Source of the DNA: Melastoma dodecandrum
Lineage: Eukaryota > Streptophyta > Magnoliopsida > Myrtales > Melastomataceae
Assembly (NCBI GenBank): GCA_029817715.1
Contig: JARUPY010000252.1
Coordinates: forward strand, 1,488,001-1,552,000
Reading direction: 5' to 3'
DNA: 64,000 nt
Under the pieces are notes generated by a model. That model was not told where the DNA came from. It was given only the letters and a program-made list of their open reading frames with translations, and did no database searches. This document shows positions 10,601 to 21,472 of this stretch, piece by piece (within the stretch, counting starts at the first letter, position 1; every line of letters begins with the position of its first letter). Position numbers and translations under genes: made by a program.

Positions 10601-11764
10601 ACAATAAGTGCTTGTTGTACTTTCATTGACCATTCTTAAAAACATAACCATCCATGATAAACAAATGGGTTACCCTCATCCTCATTGAAGGAGCAAAACA
10701 CAAATGTAAGCTCCAAAAATCAGTAATTTGTCAATTCCAAGAATCTGCAGTAGTCGTTACTATTATCTGTATACAAGTAAAATAACGAAACATGATCAGT
10801 TCCGACATTCATTCCATATACCTGACGAGCAAACTATATAGCTCATCCTTTACAAAAATTAATTTCCAATAAATCAATCAGGGGAGGGAGTTGAATATAC
10901 AGTGCCTAAGACTAAGAGCAGGAACTCAACTGCAACAGACATGACATCTACAAGTATGGACATGATTCAGTTAGGCATCGGTGAAGTTAGAATGTCACCC
11001 GCGTCGGAATCACCGCTGCCGAATCATTCGCCTTTCGTCAAGACCAATGTTCCGTGTCTGTCAAAACCACAATATTATGTGTTGTCAGGTCCACACTTAC
11101 CTTGGGTTTACAAAACAGAAACTAAAAACATAACCCAAAAGAGAACTTTTTTTGGTCAAGAGAGAGAACTTTTAGTCACAGCATATTGAGAGCAACTTCA
11201 ACAAATAAGTGTTAATTTAACATCGGTTTTTAAAATGAACAACAAATACAGAACTTACCTTCCAACACTGAGTGGTTTCTCCAAGAAAAATACAGGACAG
11301 TTTCACAAGGATTGGCAACATTAACTATTGAAGAGGTTACACCTTAATCAAGAGCCAAAACTGAGGTACAATAACAAATGAACTTATTCAAGATAAATAT
11401 AATTAACTTAAATAAAGTAAAGGTAAAGTACAGATGCAATGGCCATTGATAGCATGACAATGTTTAGCTAACAGGATATTATCCCGGTAAAATGAACAAG
11501 TTGACAAAAGCATGAGAATTGGACATTTGATTCAAATGGTTTTGAGTAAAACATAAAGAAAAGGACATTCAAAAGATACTGATATACTACACACCTGTGG
11601 CATCCAAAAAAGTTTGTTGCTATGGAGCCGCAACATTGACGCGATGAAGCATACCTAAAATTTATTGTAGAGATATGTCAACATGCAGGAAATACAAAGT
11701 GCAAAACATAACCCCATAGAAGACAAATTGACAAGCATACCAGAACTAGCAGGTTAAAGCACAA
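7690..11764. other. Leader and promoter of At1g76660-like gene, then gene-poor spacer and ATXR7 3' flank
   Basis: 7690-8260 is the probable 5' UTR and promoter of the upstream minus-strand gene. It contains a GA/GGGAGAGAG-rich tract at about 8220-8250. 8290-9300 includes a GC-rich patch (8520-8720) with a perfect 10-bp inverted repeat, ACGCACCATG at 8595-8604 and CATGGTGCGT at 8643-8652. A possible SINE relic lies at 9378-9530. 10.1-11.76 kb is AT-rich and probably holds the ATXR7 3' UTR. Short open frames at 8404-8835, 8937-9260 and 10391-10651 match no family I know, and none has convincing splice context. Confidence 0.5.
9378..9530 (+). repeat. Possible Au-type SINE relic, 5'-truncated
   Basis: The string CCGGGCTTGGGACCGGCT followed by GTGCGAATACGAAAGG and ACACAGGCGGAGTT resembles the core of the angiosperm Au SINE as I remember it. 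No tRNA-like A and B boxes are visible upstream, so any element would be truncated. A T-rich run sits about 100 bp further on, at 9630-9640. This is recognition from memory only; a search against a plant SINE library would decide it. Confidence 0.35.
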
Positions 11765-14700
11765 CTAATTCATCGATCCATGGCACCTGAACATGAAATG
11801 GGCATCAGTCGACAAAAGCTAACAAAAAGATTTATAATAATAATAATGGGTGGACATCACACAATGACATCTAAGTATCTTAAATATCACTACCATTCGC
11901 ATTTTGTCGGCTATGCCATGCCAATTTCATTTACTTATTCCATATCCAAACTAGATAGGTAAAAAACAATTAAATTCGAACAAGACAGTTGGCATTTTGT
12001 CATCAAGACATACATTTTGGTCATATTACCTTTTCGAACCACAGTTGCAGGGAATCTTCTCCTCTTCCAAGGGAAACTTGTAGTTGTACGTAAGTTCTTC
12101 ACCTACATTGATATGTCGTTTTGCATAGATGAAGATTTTCTTCTGACCATCTACTGTAATGACTTTGGTGTAGCAATTAGGCTGACAAAAAAACAGTAGA
12201 CTTTAAGACTAAGCTCAATCAAGAAACAAAGTAAAAAATAAAGAACCACGGTACCTCACAAGAGTGATTAATGAACCTAGCGATTCCACCACGCTTGGTA
12301 GCATCAACCTGCAAGATTGTGGATTAACGGGGGTTAGGGGAGGATACAAAGTGAAATTTATATTTAGGTTAAGCATACTCCATTCAATTGAGCATCATTC
12401 CTACAAAGTATTACTGGACACAACAAACTAAGAACCCAAAAAGATATTTGGCATCTGATGATAGCACAGGACACGGGATGCAGTTCACCAGTATCTGATA
12501 CACTTTCAGGAGAGACGACTCAATCAACCAAATCAAAAGCAGATGTCTAAATACATTCGATAAATCTATCAAAAGAAATTGTGTTACAATATTGCGACGC
12601 ACAAATTCCATCAGGTTTCAGTTTCTCACCACATAACCATCATCGAGCCTGAAAAGATAACTGCTTCCAATGCCCATCTTCTCATAACGTTGCTCCCGGA
12701 TATCAGATATCTGTACATAACATTCACATGTAAGATCCTGATCAAATCGCATGAACCACTTGGAATAATTACAAACAAAAAGAGCCAAAGTAAAAAATGT
12801 TTAAAAACCAGCATGTATGTTGTTCTACTACCTTAGAACGTATTAACTCTCCAACATACTCTATCACAAAATCCTCTGCTTCAATGGGTTCCAGTGCTAC
12901 AAGACCCCAAGCATGTATCTTACTTCGTTGAAAGTGAAGACGTTTTTTCCTCACCTGATGATAAAATCTAATATATCACCCAAAGCATGCGGAAGAAAAG
13001 CCTGAGATAACTAAAAGCTGGGCTGGTTTGCTGATCACCTTCAACTGAGAAGGCTTCAGTAAGTCAGTTCCTTCAGCAGCAGCAAGAAGATTACGCATCT
13101 TTATCCTATTCGTTCTTGCGGAAAGCCCTTTACCAAACCGCAGAAATGTGTTGTTTTCTGCACCCATGTTCTTCGAGAAGAAGTCGTGGGAGCCCCTAAT
13201 TCGAGCTTTTTCAGCAGGACTAGCACGTAATGACCACTTGTGCCATTCCCAACCATCAATAGAAGTGCGTGCACATCCATTGGATACAGGATATGGCTTC
13301 GATGCTACTCGCTTGGTGAACTTGCCAGACTTAAGCTTTTCTGTCACAGAAAGTTTAGAAATGGCATTTCTGGAAGCACCAAGCATGGAGATATTGCCAA
13401 GATGTGCTAATTCGGGGTTTTTTATTCGCTTCCTCTTCAGTATAGGTGATTTTGAAGCTGCAAAGATTCATCAAGTCACTCATTCTGATGATTAACTTCC
13501 ACAATGAGATACATGCAAAGAAAAAAAGAGCGAAGGAGAAGTGTACATACACTCATCCGCTTTCTGAATATATTGTTTGGAGTCCTCTCTTGCATGACCA
13601 CCGCCATGACGTGTTCTCTCATTAACGGTGTTATTACGTTTCTTGCTCTCAGCCATCTCTGTTTTCCTAATTTTTTTACGACCCTGTGAAGCAAATGCAC
13701 AGTTATCATCATCCCTCATACTACCAATTGCACTTACTATACCCTCTTTGATACTGCTAAAATCTTTCTTGCCCCCATCAACCTTTATTTTCTCAGGTTT
13801 TTTCATTCCTTTTGAAGCACTGCCATGTTTCACAGACTCCTGATCACCGGTACTTGAATCCTCCCTATTAGGAGAAACCAAACCTTGTTTTCCCTCTTGA
13901 CTGCTGTTTTCATCATAATTACTCTCAGCAATTTTTGAATTTAGTTTCTTAGTAACTTGCATGGCTTCCATCTTAACAAAATCTTTTGTCGTCCCTTTCT
14001 TGGTATTAACCGGATCTCGTATTCCATCTTTAAAAGTGTTAAGGCCGTCCTTGAAACCCCTCAAGTGCTCAACCACATTCGGTGCCTTCATTCTCTTGGA
14101 ATCTTCTGCAACATATTCAACCATCAATGAGGCATGCAAATAAAAATTCTCTCCAACAAAAAAAGAAAGTCAGCTAAGCAGAGAAATGTCTGGAAGGGAC
14201 GCATAAGAACCTCCACTAGTTGCTGGTTCAGATAATGGAGGGCCTCTGTTGGATTATGCCAAGTAACCATATATATATTGAGAAGAATGGGCACTCACTT
14301 TGATTTGTTGTGGATGGCACAACATCTGGAAAGCATGCAACCTCGTTCGATAGTTTTTTACTGCATGAGACATTCTTGGCATTGGTCTCCTTGGAATTGT
14401 GCTGGTATTTTGCCAGCCTTCTTTTCTTAGTAATCCTTTGTTCTTCGATCTTTGGAGGATTGTATGGCTTCTCAGGCACTTCTCTTTTTCTTTGCTTTAG
14501 TGCAGGTACAATCAATAAATTTGTCACAGCACATTGAGATAAAGAACCTGAATTTTTCTTTATGATCTTCTTCCGGAAGTATGTATGCTGCTCAAGTCCT
14601 AATTGGGACTTGTCTTCCTCTCTCAAATCAACTTGGGATGGCCGGAGAGACGCCGATTCTTCTTTACGATCTCCACTGACACAGGTCAGTGTCCCCTATA

Positions 14701-17700
14701 AGAACCATAGCAAGTTATAATCCCAATAGCTTTGTTAGAAATCAAGATTAGAAGGAATGGGGAAAATCAAGTCTAAACGTTTGAATTCTTGCTCATCTCA
14801 ACGTACCTTGATGCCCTTCATTTTACCCGGAAAGTGCCATGACGCCACAAATTGATGAAGAAAACCACACAGAAGGAACATCCACTCTTCAAGTACCACA
14901 TTATGCAACTTCTGCCGGCATAATGTCATGGCTATGAATTCTCTCATCTTTGAACCATTTCCCTCTGGCCATACAGGCTGATATTTAGATGCGGAAGATG
15001 GAATTGAAAGTTCCCCCAAATTTTTGCATCCAGGGGGTGGGGACACATCACTTTCCTTGTCGACATTGTCAATGGAATTCTTAGACAGCCTACTGAAAGC
15101 AGCAGCCAATAAATCAGAGACATGTAGATCAACAGAGGAAAGCGGGGCTTCCAATGATCCAGATCCAGATGATTGACAACATGATGACCCAGACAGGAGT
15201 TTATCAATCTTATCAGAAGCACCAACACCACAGCGAGAGCGAAATGAGCTCCCGAGATTTTCCTGTGTAAAAAAATATCACAAGCTTGTAGAATAACTGG
15301 AAAGGCAGCTACTGACCAAGTCTAAAGTATACCAAAAAAAAGAGGATCAAAGCATAAATTCGCGAAAGTGTGCTTATCTACCTCATGAAGCATCTTATTT
15401 GTTGAAGAACCAAACAATCTACTCAATTCCCCCTCTATAAAACTGTCAAAATAATCATTCAAAGAATTCCTTGCAGACATATGGAGTTCACTTCCAACAA
15501 ACCGAACAATGCTGTCAAGATCTGCAGAATAATTTGTCCTTTCATGCAATTCTGACACGGTGATAGCAGAAGAGGTAACAGGAGCAGAAACAATTAGATT
15601 TAGACTGTTCGCCATCATCATCTCAAAACCAGGCGGGCAATCGACACTACCAAAATAATCTTGTTGCTTTGACAGTTCCTGTCAGAAAGAAAATCCATCA
15701 AGCTCTGTAAAGATCCAAGATGAAGACAAAAAATAAATAAAAAATGAAAAAATTCTGAACAAACAAAAGAATAGTCATTTTAATCATAAAATACTTACAG
15801 GCTCTAAAGGCGATGTCATGAGACCCATGAGCTCATCCCGGCTCAGCTCAGGTGGTACTTCCCAAATCTTGGATCCACGCCAACAAGATGCATAATCGGC
15901 TACTGTCTCATCAAAAACATCTTTCCATATGGTCTCGGTGGTATGATTAAAAAGCAGTCGGCAAACAGCTGAATGAGAAGCCAGAAAGTTCTCTATTCCC
16001 CCAACAGATTTCATCATTCTGGTAGGATATCTAGGTACAGAACCTCCAGCAGCTGCATCAGCAGAAGCAAGCAATATACCCTCATGGTCCAATTTGGTGA
16101 TTTGGTTGGCCTTGCCAGCAACTTCAGTCTGCCATCCGACGAATTTGAAATCAATTACATGACACTCAGTATCTATAATTCTCAAGTACTATATTGCATA
16201 TGAAGATCTACCTTATCAAGGCTTGAGAGCATACCCAGAGGAGCAGGGGTGCTAGACTCAGCCTTCATATTTCGTAGTTTTTTTGCAGAGCTAGCAAACT
16301 CTGTAATAACTTTGGTAATGATTTCCTCTAAAATAACTCTTCGAGCAGTTTTCATAATGCCAAGATGTAGTTCAGAAGAAACTGTCTCTGAAATTTCAGA
16401 TATAATACCAAGGCCAAGGCTAGCTTCAGAATTGCTGCCATTAGACAGACTATCAATGGCTATATTCCCTCTCTGCCAAGAGTGGATGGCAGACATCAAG
16501 GGCAAGGGCTGGACCTTATTCTCAAGGTGATATATCTGACAAAGGAAGAGTGATAATGAGTACAAAAAGTGCCCCTGATATGTTCTTGCAAGAAGACATC
16601 CCGAATTCAATAAACAAGAAGAAAACTGAATATATGAATTAATACCTACCTTCCTTTCAATTCATATTTGATGTCAACAGTAAATTAATGCAACAAACTC
16701 GATAAAAATACGAGTACGACAGTATCATTTCCGGGAAAATCATGCATTTAAGTATGAACATGGGAATGATAGCTAATGAGATATATGCTATAGGTAAATA
16801 TCAATTATTAACGACAATTCATTCATAGTTAGCTTCCTGTAATGACAATAGTTACTGTTATCATAGTCAAGGAAAAGAAATTGGACATTCTTTAGCTTTT
16901 GTCCCAGATAGTAACGCTTCACAGAAAAAAATCATTTACTGAAGACAATAGTGCACAGTTTACATCCATAAGATAATTCCTAACAAATGGATATTTGTGC
17001 TTTGATTATGATTCCAATCACCTGATGATTTGGAGAGAAAGAAGATTCCTCCGGGCATCAATCACTGTTGACTACCGCAGGATAGGGATGTATGGAAGTA
17101 TTAGTACATAAAACTACCTATGCTTATTTTTGTGCCTTTAACCAGCACAAACGGCTTCTCAAAGCAATCAAAGAAGTAAACTGGCCGTTGTAAAAATGGC
17201 GGTCCGTGAATAAAAATTTATTAGAGTTGAACTATTGATTATTACACGATATTAATAAATAGGAAACCTCAAATATCATTTTAAGTTCATTCTTTCACAT
17301 AATCATAACACCATTTATAACATCAACTCGATTACTTTCTAATCACTACTGTGGGTTATTTTTTGGCCCATGTTTTGTTCTTCGCCATGCAAGGTCGCAC
17401 AAGCATTTTCATTATGTTCGTTTTCTAGACAGAAATATTTATTAAAAAAACTCATCAGTCAATTCACAGAAGAATGAGAATAAGGGAATTGGCAGTATAA
17501 ATTATCACCAACTGGGTTTTACAGGACAGAGAAAATTTTAAAGGAATATATATCAACAGAATAGAGCGCAAACTTTCCAAAAGACATGACAAGTCATCCC
17601 AGAAATAAATGGAAATCAGGTACTTTACCGTGGTGGTATAGGGCAAATACCCTTGCTGATGCCATGCGTACAAGTCTGAAAGACAATACGGACCATGTTT

Positions 17701-18885
17701 ACTCCCTTCAGCACCTTCAAACAGCCAACAAGCTCCCTCATAATACTGGATCAAGAAAGATAAAAAGAATATTATGCATGAGAACCACTCATATTCGGTG
17801 ACACAGACTATACAAAAGACTATATTCTTCAATTGGAGAAAAAACGTAGAATATCAATACACATATGTTAGAAGTGTCGATAAAAGGATGCAAAGGATAG
17901 GTTTAACACCTGAGGGAGAAAAGTTGCCCCAGAATTTGATTCTCGTGGGTTGCTAGAACTAACGTGCACAGTAGGATTTGGAGACCCAACCTGTGAGACA
18001 AAGCTCTTGGATGCATGCAACGGGGGTTCACTCCTGGGCACAGAAGCAGCCGGCATACTGGGCACCAAAGTCGTGCTTCCTACATTTAAGTAAATAAAGC
18101 CAGTGGCTACATGGTCTGGATATAGAGTAAAGTATTTCAATGGCACCGGGCTCCCCGGTGAACCATTTAAAACTGGGCGGACCATAAGCTCAGGTGGCAA
18201 GAATCCCGACTTCAAACCATCATACAGTTGCTGCTGCAAGTAAGGACCACAGAGTTGACCCGATTCATTCGGGTACATCCATCCACTCAGAAAAAAATTA
18301 TTATGCAGTGGGATCGGGATCCCATGACTCTTATTTGGCTCTGAAACAACCCCATCACCCTTATTCGGTTCTGAAACAACGCCATGACCCATATTCGGTT
18401 CTAAAGAAACTCCAGGACCCTTCTTCAGTTCTAAAGCAACCCCATGACTCTTGTTAGGCTCTAAAGCAACCCCATGAATCTTATTCGGCTCTGAAGTAAC
18501 CACATTACTACAAGATTCTGGGCAATCACTGATATTTCCATTAGCTTGGCAACTGGGTTCCGATACACGATGCAAACCAACCCCTTCTGCTTCTTCAGCA
18601 TGAGCTGATGGCGCAGGAAAGCCATCACAACACCTGGGAAAACGAAACAAATCTAATAAGCATTTCAGAAAATAATCAGTCCGACCCTTACCAACACTCA
18701 AAACAGAGGACACAATACCCTTGATAGATAATCCCATCTGCGGTACCCTCCCCGAGAAGCAAAGAATCGCCATAATCAGCCGTGCACGCCCATGAAATCA
18801 CATTATCGCAACGAGCAACTCCTCTCCTTTTCCCACTTAAGCAAACACTTCCCAAATCTTGCCCGTTCACAGGCGACGAAACCAT
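11765..18885 (-). CDS. ATXR7: ATXR7/SDG25, Set1-type histone H3K4 methyltransferase
   Basis: Fifteen coding exons join in phase for 1405 residues (Arabidopsis about 1423): 18885-18719, 18633-17910, 17745-17629, 16535-16212, 16128-15799, 15678-15382, 15262-14807, 14695-14299, 14105-13551, 13457-13039, 12954-12832, 12710-12630, 12308-12255, 12181-12030 and 11786-11765. In Arabidopsis the enzyme methylates H3K4 at FLC and represses flowering. Two GYF-like domains are visible: [20 protein letters not shown] in exon 2 and [19 protein letters not shown] in exon 3. The middle is charged and disordered. The C-terminal SET domain has [59 protein letters not shown] and [17 protein letters not shown]. 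The post-SET end, CHGSMN, is on a 22-nt last exon. Exon 2 also contains a six-copy repeat. A 5' UTR intron acceptor lies near 18912. Confidence 0.93.
18312..18491 (-). repeat. Six-copy 30-bp tandem repeat inside ATXR7 exon 2
   Basis: The minus strand encodes six consecutive 10-residue units: [50 protein letters not shown] and [10 protein letters not shown]. The array is exactly 180 bp and in frame. It sits just upstream of the first GYF-like domain. Copies differ by a few bases each, so the array is not a very recent slippage product, and the frame has been kept. Confidence 0.9.
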
Positions 18886-19900
18886 GACACGTCAATATAG
18901 CCAAACCCCACCTGCAAAAATCCTGTAAAACATAAAAAAAAACAGAGTCCTAAACAGAATCAGCACTTCCAAAAATCATAACTTCCTAATCGTAATCACA
19001 CGTGGATGAAAAATCTCCATTTTTTTCTACATCGGGACAGCTACACTGCCCCGAAATCATCGTCCCTCTCAAGATTGAGAAAAAAAAAACAAAAACGGGA
19101 CCGCATCAAGAAACTCGGCCACGCAATCGCGGGAACCCAACGGTACAATCGACGGATTCTTTCTACCTCCACCGTCGAATCCTTAATCACGCGGGGAGAT
19201 TGTTAGGGCAAGGAAATCCGACCATTCCATGGATAGAAGGAATCGGCCCCAATTTTTTTTTTTTTTTTAATCTCGACCCCCCGATGGCTCGAGAGATGAT
19301 TTCGCGGAAAAAGATCTTCCGCCGGGTTGGGGTTTGCCGAGTATTTATAGTCAGCCATAGTTTCACATTTGAGCCCTTCAACCTACATTTTTTAAATTTT
19401 CGGTCCTTACCCCTGATATTTCACTATATTACAATAATGGGTTTCGTTTATTAACATCTATTCAAATTGGTTATCTGAATAATTGGAGAACTTCCAAAGT
19501 AGGTAATGTAATTCTATTACTTCAGTTCAGATAAGATGTCGGAATCTGGAAATTATTTACGTGCCATCGTAATAATTTCGTTTTAATTTTTTGGTTGATT
19601 TATTTTTTAAAAATTAAATTGGATCCAACATTGCAAAGTTAAGGTCAAACAATGTCTCGTAGCATTCATTTCATGATCCGATCGTGTAGTAGTAATCCTT
19701 AACATTACATGAATTGAACAGCGAAAAATGGTTAAATCAAAGTCACATAGATCCAAACATGTTTTTTTATCAACAAGCAGTATAGTCATAAAAACCTCCA
19801 CCAGAAAAAAGGAAGTGTGTATGGTCATAAAAAAAAATGGATTACTGTTGGCTTCATCACGTCGGCCGGCCAAGGGGATCGAGCACGGTCCTCCACACCA
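18886..19900. other. ATXR7 leader and promoter, SAUR 3' flank
   Basis: The ATXR7 5' UTR begins here and probably contains an intron whose acceptor (TTTTTGCAG on the minus strand) is near 18912. Two homopolymer tracts, A-rich at 19080-19090 and T-rich at 19253-19268, flank GC-rich leader sequence. Beyond about 19.4 kb the sequence is AT-rich with no gene that I can support. Confidence 0.5.
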
Positions 19901-20239
19901 CTATTGTGTGGCACGATACCTCAACACGAGGTCCGAGAGCTCCATGTAACGAGCGGAAGGGTCCCCGGTCTCGAGCAGGTAAATGAGGTACCGGAACAGC
20001 CCGACTTCGCATGGGATCCTCAGAGCTCCCGTGTAGGAGAACCCAAACTCTTCCTCGGAGTAAGCCCTAAGGAGGCTCTCAAACAACGGGTGGTTCAGGT
20101 AATTCACCATCATCTCGAACTTGCTCCCCAGATCTCCCCCTACACGCACCTTGACGTGGCCTTCCGCAACCTCCCCAGACGACGAACTGAAGCTCTTCCT
20201 TCCACAGAACAATACCTTCTTCAAAATCCCGCCTCCCAT
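19901..20239 (-). CDS. SAUR family auxin-responsive protein
   Basis: Intronless and 112 residues long, typical of Small Auxin Up RNA genes. SAURs inhibit PP2C.D phosphatases at the plasma membrane, activate the proton pump and so promote cell expansion; this is family knowledge. The SAUR core starts at about residue 26: HVKVRVGGDLGSKFEMMVNY, then LNHPLFESLLRAYSEEEFGF and a C-terminal IPCEVGLFRYLIYLL. A basic N-terminus precedes it (MGGGILKKVLFCGRKSF). The call rests on the conserved PLFESLL..SEEEFGF.....L.IPC pattern. A TATA box and an auxin response element lie just upstream. From memory, a SAUR also neighbours ATXR7 in Arabidopsis (At5g42410 next to At5g42400). Confidence 0.92.
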   Translation of the reverse strand: MGGGILKKVLFCGRKSFSSSSGEVAEGHVKVRVGGDLGSKFEMMVNYLNHPLFESLLRAYSEEEFGFSYTGALRIPCEVGLFRYLIYLLETGDPSARYMELSDLVLRYRATQ

Positions 20240-20290
20240 CTGAATTCAAGGGTCTTGTTGGAATATCTCCGATCTGAGTGGGGAGAAGGT

Positions 20291-20342
20291 TTTATTTATA
20301 CCGCGTGATTATATCTGCAGTTTATGGAAAGTGGGGGAGACA
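20291..20342 (-). promoter_or_regulatory. SAUR core promoter: TATA box and AuxRE
   Basis: On the minus strand TATAAATAAA (20300-20291) lies about 52 nt upstream of the SAUR start codon. TGTCTC, the canonical auxin response factor site, lies at 20342-20337, about 37 nt further upstream. Spacing and orientation fit an ARF-controlled promoter. Motif evidence only. Confidence 0.55.
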
Positions 20343-21472
20343 AGGTTCATTTAATGATTGCAGGTGGTTATAATAAGCACCGAACGCTGTAACAACACGA
20401 GGAAATTTCCTGGTCGGGGGGTCGCTCCGTCGAGGTTGTCGTGCCGGTCTCGATAAGGTAACGTATCCGATGTAACGTCCGGTCAAAGACGAGACGGATC
20501 CTCGAACGAACTCCGATGGTGAACATACGATACATCTGTATACATCTCTCTTGCATGAGTATGTACAGATACGGAAGATGACGTATTTAAACCGTAAGTT
20601 TGAGTCCTCGCGATAGGTAAAAAAAAACTAGTTGAAGTCTTTTGATTCAGTTGTCTGAAAATGAAAAATTCGATGTCAATTTATTTTTAATAAATATATA
20701 AAAAAAAAACAAGTCAAGTCAAGTCGGGGTTGGGGGTGTGAACTGTTGTTTGCATCAAAGTCAAAAGCCAGCCAAGAAATTATTTTGGAAGATAAGAGAG
20801 TACAAAATTTATAGAGTAAAAATTGAATAAAAATGCTAGCAGTAGTGATTCGGATGATGCGCGTGGTGTCGACAGTACGGTTTCTCGTGAATAAATGATT
20901 CCGTGGTACGGATGTCAGGACCCAGCTAAGAGCCGTGTCTTGTGATTGGATTCCCCCCATCTCTCCTGATCGGTGCTTCCCTAACCCTAATTTGTTTTCA
21001 TTTATATATAATAACAAACAAAAATATATTTACAATTACTTTTATAATCTTAAAATACTTTTGATTTCATGTTCCTACCACGTTTCAAAACAATTATATT
21101 ATAGAGTTACATAGTTGAAACCTCATTATATGGCCAGACCCCATAAAAAGGACAAGGACAGATAATTTAAGCCAAAAAGGGGAAGTTGAAAAATTAATCA
21201 TCAGGAATCGCCTAGTAACATTACAAAGATTACACACACGGCCATCAATCCTAATCACCACCCCCATTCCCTCCTTTTTAGGTATATATATGTATATATA
21301 TATATGTTGTTCTCCAACAAGGAGGACATGTCGGAGCTCAGCGATGCGTACATGACGTGCCTGCGAGCTTCCCTTCATGTCGACTGCAACACCGAGGCCT
21401 TGGATTCACGAGAAAATTTCCTAGCATGATATGATGACAGTTGAGCTCATACCCAACCCTGGCCTAGTCTGA
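20343..21472. other. Spacer between SAUR promoter and DnaJ gene 3' end
   Basis: AT-rich spacer. It includes a TA microsatellite at about 21282-21305 and a telomere-like CCCTAACCCTAA at about 20981. A short GC-rich patch at 21307-21420 is open on the plus strand (LFSNKEDMSELSDAYMTC), but I recognise no family and see no splice context. Confidence 0.45.

Noticed and set aside
10391..10651. 86-codon minus-strand frame 3' of ATXR7
   Set aside because: Not recognised as a transposon or gene domain; could be an old repeat but I cannot support that.
11598..11638. Possible ATXR7 last exon reading TATGCTTCATCGCG after an AG
   Set aside because: It does not give the post-SET ending in frame. The AG at 11787-11788 followed by GTGCCATGGATCGATGAATTAG (minus strand) gives CHGSMN-stop in the correct phase, so the true end is 11765.
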